A DNA stretch of 64,000 bases. Source: Diphasiastrum complanatum (taxonomy: Eukaryota; Streptophyta; Lycopodiopsida; Lycopodiales; Lycopodiaceae). The notes beneath the pieces were generated by a model. That model searched no databases, had not been told where the DNA came from, and saw nothing but the letters and a program-made list of their open reading frames with translations. This document shows, in pieces, positions 24,437-36,600 of the stretch (positions are counted from its first letter, which is position 1; each line of letters begins with the position of its first letter). The translations under genes and the position numbers were made by a program. The stretch lies in contig CM055106.1 of assembly GCA_029204225.1 (NCBI GenBank), positions 45,481,180 to 45,545,179 of the forward strand, in the 5' to 3' direction.

Positions 24437-24601
24437 ATGAGTGCCACTCCATTGCTTTTGCCTTTTTGTTGCCCTTGCTCAGCTGTCATTGCCTGCGCGC
24501 GGCCTTCCTTTGATGGAACTACCTCTCTTGCACCACCGCGCTCACCTTCGTTATCTTCTGCTCTCATCTCTCCGCTTCCGGCTGTCTGGCCTTGGGATAT
24601 G
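24437..24601 (+). CDS. PLR1: Pyridoxal reductase exon 1 (transit peptide)
   Basis: 55 codons, ending in phase 0 at a strong donor ATG|GTAAGT. It encodes the transit peptide and the WPW motif. An in-frame stop at 24404 and no earlier in-frame ATG fix the start. The transcript's 5' end is not visible. Confidence 0.85.
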
Positions 24602-27600
24602 GTAAGTCTGCAAAATCAGATCTCATTCTATATTTTGTAATCAATTACAACGTCGAACATGATATGAATCTATATTGTCAGTTGAATTAGCGTTTCTGCA
24701 TAGAATTCAAGAATTTTGCATGTCCGACAAGTTATTCAGAGACGCAAATGTTGCTCGATACCTGCCTAAGAGATGAAAGATATGCAGCTTGCCTTTAGTG
24801 TGAGTCTTCTTGGAACTGGCATAAGTTGTTCATCCTTAAGTTTCTGCTGAAACTAAACCTGGGATACGAACATTTGATCTTGGGTGAATGCTTCTGGAAC
24901 TTCATCTTCTAACGTCAAATTCTCATACATTTCTACTTTCTGGGAGCTCCATGCCTTTGACAGTGGAATTTTTCACATCTTGTGGACTTTCATATGAAAT
25001 CTTACCCTATTCATTTTGATGTTCCTTGATAGAACAAACAGCCACAGGGATTTCTTAGCTATTATTTCAGGATCACTTCATAGCTATGGAGAGCAAATAA
25101 GTTATATTTTGTATTCTATCTATATCTTGTTAAGTCTTGTTTATGGATTCCACATGCCAAGGAAAGGAATCCAATGATATGTGCGATAAAAATTGTTGCC
25201 ACATACCCATAGGAGAATCCATGCCAGCAAAATGAACGGGCTAGCACCATCACTACTATAAAGTCCGTGTTGGTGAAGAAGCTCAAACATCCCACAATAC
25301 CTTCAGCTTATCGGTCTACAGTTACAATGCCAAATGGAAATGGTACAATAATATGGGATTGCACAGTCGTGCGGCTCCCAGTTACTATGCAGACGTATAC
25401 AGAATCTTTAGATTTTGAGATTACTAGGCTGGCACATTTTGATGTAGTGCTTGGTAAGTGTTGGCACGTGACTAGGCAGCCAACTATAGATTTTCTAAAT
25501 TATGTATATAAGTTCAAGTATGGCGTTTGTCCCATAACTTGATAGGCGAGAGGAAGTTGCATGATGGCCCTTTCTTTTCAGTTTTACAAATAAAGAAACA
25601 AAGTTTCCAGTATTTGTGTTTGAGTTTTTTGAATGTTAATGACTTAGTGGATGAATCACATGTAAATCTGAAAAGGTAGATAGGCAAGTACATACTATTG
25701 TGTTACAATCTACATCAGATAAGTCTGATAGGCAAGAAAATAATTCTACTTTGCAATCTTCAGAGATAGCATCCACATCTGCTTTGGATCCCATTGACCG
25801 TGGAACTCTAGATGAGTCACTTCTCTCATTATCGTTCACTCATTGTCTAAAGCTGAGACACTGTATCTCTTGTCAAACATTATCATTTCATTACATCTCG
25901 TTCAAGAAAACCCAGCCGAGTTATCCCCTAGTAGAAATGTGGAACACATGATTGAGCTAGTTCCAGGGGCAAGACCTATTTGTTGACTTCCATATAGGAT
26001 GAGCCTTAAGGAGGACGAAGAGGTGAGGAAGATACTAGTTTTTTCCCTTTGCTTCGCCAATTTTGTTGGTGAAGAAGAAAGATGGATCTTTTAGGATGTG
26101 TGTAGATTACTATGGCTTGACTAGATTCGATTGATCTAGGTTTGGTTTGGTTGGATTGATCCTCCCCTTCTCGCTATTGCGATGTAACTTGCCTCAATCT
26201 CTAAACGAAATGGCTTTTGGAAATTGACAAACTTAAGCACAGGTGTAGAGGCCACTGCCTCCTTTAGTGCCTGAAAATTGTCATCAATCTCCTTAACCCT
26301 AAAAACCAAAATGTTATTACCGCATAATTGGTCCATCAATGGAGCAACAACCAAACTATAGTTCTCAACGAATTTGAGATGAAATATGCAAATATCGAAA
26401 AAAGAGCATAGCTAACAAATATTAGTTGGCCAACTCAATATTACAGGCAACTTAGCTGGATCTACATCCGCTCTTCCATCACTATGTGACCAAGGTAGAC
26501 CACACGAGTTATACACGACTCAATTTTCTTATCATTAGCATGCAAAACGTTGTCTTGCAATGCCCTAAAGACATTTCCTAGAAGCTCTCTATGGTCTGGA
26601 ATCAACTTACTATAGACTAGGATGTCATCAACAAAATTAACGACGAACCTACCCATAAAGTCTCTAAGTATATCATTCACGAGCATCATGAACATCGCTG
26701 GAGCGTTAGTTAGACCAAAAGGCATGACCAAGAACTCACAATGTCCAAAGCGCATACGAAATGCCATCTTCGGTACATCGGGCTCCACTCTTTAAGATCT
26801 ATCTTGTTGAACACCTTTGCACCATGCAATGTTTCATATCCTCTTCCAAGGATCCAACAAGAAAAACAATGGGAATGGATGGGGGCCAATAGCTTTTGAG
26901 AGTAAAGAGCTAACTCTTGCTCAACAAAGATACCCGATACGCAACACGCCACTTTGAACCAATGTACTAATTGACATGATTTTTCCCCCTCCTCCATTAG
27001 TACAAAAAAAATGGCTTCAAAGAATGCTTGATTTTAGCCTTTTCCAAAACAATAGTCCTTAAGTTCAAGTTCAGATGTTGGAATAGGCTCCTCACCTGTC
27101 ACAAGCTTCCAACATTCTTTGTCTTCAAGAATGTTCTTGATCTTGAATTTTCATATGCTAAATTTAGTGCCATCAAGCTGGCTGGCTTCACTCAACATGC
27201 TCTCTGCAAAACTAGACATAGCTGGATAGAAATAAAACACAAAAGGCAAACAGGGGTTTTCACCCAACTAGGGTATGCAGCCACTTGCTCAATAACCCTT
27301 AGCTTCTGGATTTGAAACTATCCCCCTGTATGGCTGTCCTAGCCCTTGTCCAAGATCCACTCAGAACTTTCACTGAAGTCCCCATTGTAGAAAGCGCCCT
27401 CCTACAGTCCTGGCCGTCCAAAAAGACTCAAATTTTTTTGTCCTAAATTAGAAACTTTTTGGCTCCCTGTACTCCCCTTGCCAACAGTACTCCAACCATG
27501 CAGATAGCACAGAGATCAGATGCCCCTACAAAAAGTGCTCCTCCTCAAAGGTAAGCTGCTCTCCAAGAATGCAGGAATCTGATCAAAAACAGGTCCAAGC

Positions 27601-30600
27601 TTTCACCACACCACAGGCAACATAACCTGCTCTGATACCATGACAAATTCCAAGGCCTAGCTATGGAGTATCATAACAACATAGTAAGCACACTATGAAA
27701 GCTTCAGAAAACCAGCTATGGAGTAGAACACAAAAGCAAGAGAGAGAGGACTTCAAAGCTCACACAACATGAATGAATATTCAAAGTGTAGTAGGGTGTG
27801 GAAACCCCTCCAAAGTTTGGGCTACAGCATGTTATGTATAGAGGTGGTGTCTTGCTAATTCTAGCTCTAGAACCCACATGGGTCCTTAACCTACTTGATT
27901 TACTTGCCTAATTAGCACAAGTGGGGTGTACTATGTACATAAATGTTTTACCCCCATGTCTTATGCACAACTTAGAAGTTACAAGTATACAAGCCTTAAG
28001 GGGCAAAATTGGCATTTATTTCAACAGGAGGTAGGTGGTACAAGGTTCAAACTTGACTTTTATTTACATATAATTTTTCATGATTACAACTTGGGAATTC
28101 ACCCAAGTGCAATCTTCCTAAGGAAGAGCCAAGGTATATGTCCATCTTGTTTTTGCATAATGTCCATCAATTCCTAGGCCCTTTTTTCTAGAGGTTGCCC
28201 ATCCTTAATCGTGGTCATTGGCACTTATTTTCTAGAGGTTGCCCATCCTCAATCATGGTGGAAAATGTCACTAGGGTGATCAGACCCTAGGCCTTATCCT
28301 GTTCTTTATAGACTCCTCTGAGCCTTCATTAAAGATTTAGTAATAAGCCTTCTTTATAGACTCTGTTGAGCCTTCATTATAGACTTTGTCAAAAGCCTTC
28401 TTGATTACTGTCTTTAAGCTTAGAAATCTTCTTGTTTCGAATCTTGTTTCTCCTGGCACTTTCTCGAGTACCTGTACATACCCTCAAAGAGAGGTCAGTC
28501 CTTATGCCCAGGGCTTCTTATTCTTGCTCTGATTCTTCAGGTACGTTCGTGTGTACCTGCACATCCCTTCAAAGAAAGGTCAGTGTTCATAATACCATCA
28601 AACATGGTTCATAGAAGATTCTTAGTTCTACAGGTGTCAATGCCTGTTACTCAATTTTATTAAAGTAATAAATTCATTCAATATCCTAAAAGAATATTGA
28701 TCATTGATAATTCTATATCATCAAAGTCTATCTGGGTTTGAAGCTGGGAAAGTCTTTATTACTTAGGAGCAATTTGTCTCTACAAATTACATTACACAGT
28801 CTGCAGAATTACACGGAGTTTACGACAGTGTCGCATTTTTCGCCTGACAGAAATCTCGTGTAAAAATGCAGCGTCACCTTTTTCGCCTTTTTCACCTGTC
28901 AGGAATCTCGTGTAAAATCAGTGTCGCTTTTTTCGCTTTTTCCAAAGAGCCTCAAATGTTAAGGAAATGACTCTGGCAAAGTGTGGGGCAACCGTAAATG
29001 AGATTTAAGGGCACCTTCGCCTTCTTCGTTTTTTTTTTGCGAAAAACCCGACAGTGTTGCCCGTGGCTGTTTTAGTTCATTTCTGCAGAGCTACAGTTTT
29101 GGTTCATTTATGCAGACAGAACGTTTACGGCCAATTTCACCGCTTATCAGCAATCAATGACAAGGACCGGATGGATGCCAGCGGATCACCAGCCAACTGG
29201 CGATCGCAATTGACGACCTAATTTCTTAGTATTAATAGCTGTTCATATTCATACAGATTAATTCATTGAAAATCAGAATTATCAGAAGCGTTTGAATAGT
29301 TAGCTCTCTCTCTCGAGCCTGTGAGTTTGAACACTCTTGAGCATTCTAGCTCACTTCTTAGAGTTGTTTTAGAGATTGCTATTGCGCTACTGCTCATCAA
29401 CATTGTGCATTAATTCAGACTTTCATTTTTAGCCGCTCAGAGATAGCATAGAGTACACGGCTTCAATCCGCAACTTATTGTACTCGTTTACTTCTGTTTT
29501 GTTTTGAATCAATACAATTCTTTATTGCGTTCAGTTTCGTCTCAGACTGTATGCGTTTCTGTATTTCTTCGCGATTAATTATTTGTCTGATAATCTTCAA
29601 TGCTTAATTGTTTGGCTACGTAATCACTGTAGTACTGACGATTTCAAAGTTAGTTACTATAAGTTCAAACGTGGTTTCTATCACTATTGTCTTGTTTGAA
29701 ATTGATAGGCGTAGTCATGCATTGGAAAGATGACGATAGTTTATTCCGCCATGCACGAAAGGTTTTCTTTCTAGGCACACGAATTATTTTCATTCGTTTC
29801 TTTTTGAGCTAGACCTATTTTCTGCATACCACTTTCCGACAAATCCATGGCTCTGATACCATGTAGGAAATCAAAGTGCCAAGATCCTTCTAACATTAAA
29901 TCTCCATATACAAGAAGAAGAGGGAGAGGGTTAGGCGCCCTCAAGGAGAGAGAAAGTAGTAGCAATGATTGAAAGGGAATGAATTACAAATGAACAATGA
30001 GTACATATAAATAGGCCTTCCAAGGGCCTAGACTCTTCCAAACTCTAAGTTCTAGAACCTTCCAAACCCACTACTTATTATAGGGCACTCCCAAAAGTCA
30101 AGATAGGGTCCCTTAACATAATTAGACTTTACTTGGACCCACGAGTTACCACTAGACCAAAATTGGTTCCAACTTAACTAAAACTATCTTAACATGGTCT
30201 AAATAATAAACCTAACCCATGGTAACACAAGTCTCGACCTTTTGGGTCAAAGTAACCTATGGGAAACTAATATTATCATTTATTATTTCTAACAGTTTAT
30301 GGGAGATATGATCTTGGTAGTTGTGGACACGTTTAGTAAGATGGTTCATTTATTGCGACCAAAAAGAACGTGACTGCTCCAGAAGTCGCAGAATTGTTCG
30401 TTTATCATGTAGTGAGATTGCAAGTTCACAGGAACATTCTCTAGACAACGGTTTTTGCCAAGTTGGGAACACAATTGCAAATGAGTAGTACTGAACACGG
30501 ATGGGCAGACTGAGAGAGTCAACCAGTTCCTAGAAGATATGCTTAGACTATATGTTAGTGAAATGCAGACTAACTTTGCCACTAGTAGAGTATGCGTATA

Positions 30601-33600
30601 ATGATAAAAAGCATGTGTTTATAGGGATGAGCCCATTTGAGCTCAATCATGGATTCCAAATGACGAGTCCAGTGACTCTAGGGATTCCGAAGAAGGTACC
30701 TAGTGCTATTGAGTTCTTGACTCAGATGCAGGCTAAGTTGGATTTAGCGCGTCAAAGTCTTTCCAAGGCTTGAGCTAGAGCGGAGACTTATGTACGTGAA
30801 AATTGCTCGTACAAGGAGTTTGAGAGAGGTGATATGGTCTTTTCGCTAGTGCACCCTAAATGTAAGGTGATGAGAACTGGCAAGTGTGCAAAGCTATCAC
30901 CAAGGTATTGTGGATCATGGCAAATTACTAAAAAAGTCAGCGAGGTAGCTTATAAGTTACAATTGTCTGAGGGATGCAAAGTGCATCCAATTTTTCATGG
31001 AAATCATTTAAAGAAATGCTTGCATGGAGGTGACAGCCTAGTGGGTGGCATCGTAGCCCTACAAGAACAAGAGATGACAGATCATGGACTTGAGCGTATC
31101 TTAGAGTGGAGATAGTGAGGATTGAGAAATTGTCTAATCCTCGAGTTTTTGGTAGCTTGGAAAGAATTATCATTGTCATAAGTGGCATGGGAGAGTCGAG
31201 CCCAGCTACAGAGGTCCTATCCTATGTCATCAAGGAGCGATGCCATTCTTGAGGAGGAAAAGAGTGTTGGGATCCAGTCAGGGATCCGACATATTTCGGC
31301 GAGAGCGGTAGCTCCAGAGGTCATAGGACCAGTTTGAGATTGGCAATGAATTCCTATCAGAGGCACCTAGGACCAGCCGTGACTAGGTGTGTTGTAGTCG
31401 CAACTCAGTGTACTTGCATGTGACGTGCTGCATGGCAAGTTTGGTAGAGCCGACGTACAATCGACCAAGTTAACCTGTGATCTGGCTGGCAATGACTAGG
31501 GTTAGCCAGCCTTTGACCGGTGTGGTCTCATAGCCACGTGTATAGCGGGAATGGGGTGGCATAGCATTAAGACACTGTACTCTTGGGTTAGTGGGGGTAG
31601 ACTTGGTTGGCCAATTGGATTGATCACCCACATGAGCGCCAATTGCCCTTTGACCAAAATAGTAGGCAGTGAGCTTAAAGGCTTGCCTATGGATGGGAGG
31701 GGATTCATTCTACACATTGGCTAGTTTGGGGAGAGGAGCTTAGAGTTACTAGGTTGCAACACCTCTTCACAACAACTCCATAGTTAGGGGTATCAACTTT
31801 CATGGTACTCCTAGGCCTCTTTGCCTTCTGGACATATTTGGTTTCTCCACCTTATGCCTTCTCGTAGGGTCTCAGCGGTTTATCATTACCGTGCTTATCT
31901 TCAATGGGCATAGCAGGGCCAACTAGCTGTCAAAGTTGACTTTTATCGAATTTATTTGTTGGAGTCAGATACAATTGGGTTTTTGGTCTCTGCCATGATA
32001 TCTGGATTCAAGACTGTTGCCTCAAATTCACCTTGGAACAGCTCCGGGTTTCCTCCCATAAGCTTGCGGTGGAGATCAATCGCTTTTTGATCCCATCGAA
32101 AGACATGATATGTCGGTTGCGTACTCTTGGCGAGGTAGAGAATAAGGAGCACTTTATTTTTAGATGCTTTATATGCTATGAGATCAGAGGGAGACATCAT
32201 TGCCTCTACATAGACCCACCAGTCACCTTGCATTCGCATACGTGGATTCACAATCTGTTGCTCTTATGCTAGGATTGATGCTGCTATTATGGAGAGGCCT
32301 ATGTCAGGACAATCAACAAAGTCATTGTGATACACAATTCTAGATCACCTCTTTCTTCTCTAGGAGAAGATCTCGAGCAAGCTTCGAGTCAGGTGATGAT
32401 GTAGACACTCAAGATTAGCATAGGGAACAAAGACGATGCATATCACACTTGCAGCGTCGTACGACAGCCAAAGCGACTCGAGATATCATGAGAGCATATA
32501 CTCAAAGATCCCATATATGACCATGACAGCAGACTCCATTTATTGCAACAGTTATATCTCCAGTGATAGCACCAACAATTCATATTACATCATTCTTTAG
32601 CAAAACAGGATGAGGATCATAGTTTTGGGAAACTTTGCCAACCCGGGAAACGGGGAATTGCCATGGCATTACTAGTGCAATTTAACTACAGTGCATGTGG
32701 AAGAGAGGAAGATATTGAGGGAGGAAGTGATTTATTTTTCAAGGGAGAGAAATTAAGTTCAAATGAAGTCAACAAGACTCATAGAAATCACTTTAAAAAG
32801 GTCAAAGTTGGCCTTTATGATATGAGTTTTGTTATGAGGAAATGCGTTTTCTCAAATGGGGACACATTTCTCTAGAACGTTTCTCCAAAATGTGTCCCAG
32901 GGTGTTTCCCCAGTAAGGGAAACTTAGAGTCTTGGGAACTGTGTTTTCTTATGAAAAAAGCTAGGGAAATGCATTTCCCCTTAAAATTGACAAGGATATG
33001 TACCACTGCACCGTATTACACTAGTTCTACTATCTTTCTTTTTAGCACTAGATTCGTAAGGAATTTTATTGCTATTTGGAGACGTATTTACACTCCCATA
33101 TGATTTACATTTCCGTCTTACGGCCTCTTTGGTTACTTCAAGACATTAATGAAGCTTCTTCTTCTTCTTCATCTATGAGGTACGGCGGGATCTCCAAGCT
33201 GGCAAATAGGCCATCAAAATTTTGGCAAGCTGTTTAGCAACATTCATACTTAGTGATCCTTGGTCACTGGGGCACACACTCCTTGAAGCTCTTGAGATAC
33301 ACATGCTTTCACTCTGAAAATCATCCGCATGCACCACTTCCAGAGCTAGAAGTTGCTATCATAAAAAATCTCAACCAATGCACATCAATGAGGCTGCATG
33401 AAATTGCCATCGTGATTTGGAACCGATCAGAAGTTGCTACACAGGAAAAATGATTTGGAGTTCTTGCAAACTTGTGCGAGTTGCTGCATACATAAAATCA
33501 TGTAGAGTTCTTTCAAACATGTGTGAATTGCTACACAAAAAGTGATTTTTAGAGTTGCTGTACACAAACAAAGTGCTACAAACTGTTGAGATTTGCCACA

Positions 33601-36600
33601 GATGCCTTCTTGGATTCAATGGAATAATTGCCACGGGCCCATACCCTTAATGTTGTTGTCTAGGATTAATTAGGATTACTATACTAGCATTTGATGAAGG
33701 CTGTAGCCTGTTAAACAATTACCTTTGTTATCATCTTGCATCTGTCGTACAGTTTCAATGTTTTGTGGACCTTTTCGAAAAGCCTTTTTGCAATGGGAAA
33801 GAATCTGCTCTGTCGGGAAAGAAATGACGAAATGTATTTAGGGTGTTTTTTTTTGTTCTTATTCCTAGCCTTATGTTCAAGGAAAACTGAGTTGTTTAAG
33901 TGTCTAGACAGTGATTATAGCTCTATACAATGACAATATAAACAATTGATAATTGACACACTTGAATGACTAAGGACTCAATGAGACATTGAGATACATC
34001 ACACGATGGACATGCACAAGGTATTCCTAAACTCTACTATTCGCTACTGAGTTCTTATTAAAGTTTTATATGCCAGACTTTCACACACACATTAGGTTTT
34101 TTTTTTTTTGGCTTAATTTAAAATCCATTTCGAACCGTCTGTTTGAAACGGACTTTTCGAAATAGATTTTCATTGAATGAAATGCATTTCAGTGAAACAT
34201 CAACTCTTTGATTATCAGGCTGACAGGTTGATCCCAATTCTTGGTTAAGACTTCCATATCTAGTTGCATGTGTGTAAGAGCTCTTGCCTAGATCTAAAAT
34301 ATTCTGCTATGGTTATAAATACTAATGCTGATAACCTTATCACTTACAGTGGAAGAACAAAAAATCAATTGCTTCTCAAGTTGGTTGGAATAGATGATAA
34401 ATCTAGTGTCCAGTTGTCATTTCCAAGTCAGGTCAACTTATCTCGCAGCCACATTGACTGTGTGAAAGATATGGAAATAGGTGAACGCGGGTCCGCTGAA
34501 AGTGTCACCCATGGGATTTGGCACCTGGGCTTGGGGTAACAAATTCTTGTGGGGTTATGAAAATACAATGGATGAAAGCTTGCAGGAGGCATTCAATTTT
34601 GCTGTTCAGAAAGGCGTAAACTTATTTGATACAGCGGATTCGTATGGAACTGGAAAACTGAATGGACAAAGTGAGTTACTTCTTGGGCGGTTTGTTGAAG
34701 AATTTCCAGGTAATGACTGCATGAGCAAACTTCAAAGTTATACACATGCAACCCATTGACACTGATTCTAGGATTGGCAGATTATAGCCTTTTGTCATTG
34801 ATCCCATCAAATTGTTTTCCATCTGAGCAAAATGTAAGAGACACAACATCGATCTTTTCTAAAAATATATTATCCTTCTAGGGATGAACAATGCTTAAAC
34901 CATCAAGAAAAGCAACCATTGAGATGAAAAAATGAGCAGATTGTTAATTATTGAAACAATGACGTTTTTTTCACTGCAGAATGCTTTGAAGGGTGCGTAG
35001 GAGCAGGGTTGTGTATTAAATCTTCTATCATGAAGAGATCTACAATGTATATAGCTTCTGTTGGAAGTGCACAACTTCACTATGGCTCTATGATACAATA
35101 CGAGATTTGCTTTTTGCCATCTGGTACCCCAGAGTATCTCTTCCGTGCCATGCTTGCCACCCTAGAGTTTCTCACTGGGCTTCGTAAACACATGTCAAGA
35201 CATGGTTAATACAAACTTGAAAGTTCTAATTTGCTGTATGAATATCTTTTGATAGAACTAGATTCTTCTTTAAAAGATGATGTAACATATATATGCACCG
35301 AAGACGTTGTAGGTGGATCCCATAAGCTTGAACATTCCACGTATCCTTTGTTATGTCAGGTACTAACCTAGACATAACATTGATATGTATTGACATCAAA
35401 AGGATATCGACATAGGGTTGGAGATTTCTTGAATACAGCTCTATCTCATACTATATACTGTATACTGAATCTCTTTCCAACTTAGTCATATAAAATTACA
35501 GTGTAGGTCCCTTATTGAACCTTTGTGCTGTGGTTATTCTCAACAGCATTCTTTGCAAACTCTGAAGCCATTCTGATGTCTTCTGTAGGATCTGAATGGT
35601 CACAGAAGCAAATTATTATTGCGTCAAAGTTCGCTGCATACCCTTGGAGAATAACAGCTGGACAAATTGTAGAGGCATGCAAGTATGGCTTTCAAGATCC
35701 AATATTCAGCTCTGCAAAGCTCATCATTCCAAGTTACTGTTCACATATCTACGAAGTTTGATTGCCAATAAACAACTATGTTCACATTGTAGAATGTAGG
35801 AGAAAGGGACATTGTTTACTGTTCTTTGTAATTCCACTTTTGTGGAAGTTTGTAAAATATAAATCAGGAGGTCAGGATTGATTCAATAAGAAGCTGAGTG
35901 GCTGTATGGATAACATAGTCAGTAAGGAATCCACTGGGTTTACTATATCAACTTGACTTACACTCTGCCTCGTTTAGGTCACAGTTATTTCCAAGAAGCG
36001 TGATGATAGCAATCGACAAATGTGACTCTCTTCAAGAGCCAAAGGTCATTGGCTGTTCATGAAATGAAAGGGCCTATATAACCTTGCTATGATAAACCAT
36101 TTGACTAACTTTTTCGCCTCTTGGGATTCTTTTTTCCTTCCAACCACCTAAATAGATGTGAGATCATCATCCACAAAAAAAAATTGTTTATCTCTTAGAT
36201 GTATTTTTTTCCTAAGAGCTTCCCTCCTACTATCTGTAGAAAATCAAAGTGCCAAGATCCTTCTAACATTCAATCTCCATATACAAGAAGAAGAAAAAGA
36301 GGAAGAAGAAGAAGAGGGAGAGGGTTAGGCGCCCTCAAGGAGAGAGAAAGTAGTAGCAATGCTTGAAAGGGAATGAATTACAAATGAACAAAGAGTACAT
36401 ATAAATAGGCCTTCCAAGGGCCTAGACTCTTCCAAACTCTAAGTTCTAGAACCTTCCAAGACCCACTACTAATTATAGGGCACCCCCAAAAGTCAAGATA
36501 GGGTCCCTTAACATAATTAGACTTTACTTGGACCCACGAAGTACTACTGGACCAGAATTGGGTCCAACTCAACTAAAACTGACTTAACATGGTCTAAATA

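Noticed and set aside
33433..33575. CRISPR-like array
   Set aside because: The units are directly adjacent and diverged, without unique spacers, and the genome is plant nuclear.
34264..34539. Upstream frame overlapping exon 2 as an alternative protein start
   Set aside because: It is in a different frame from the reductase. The AG acceptor at 34479-34480 and phase agreement with exon 1 explain the exon start.
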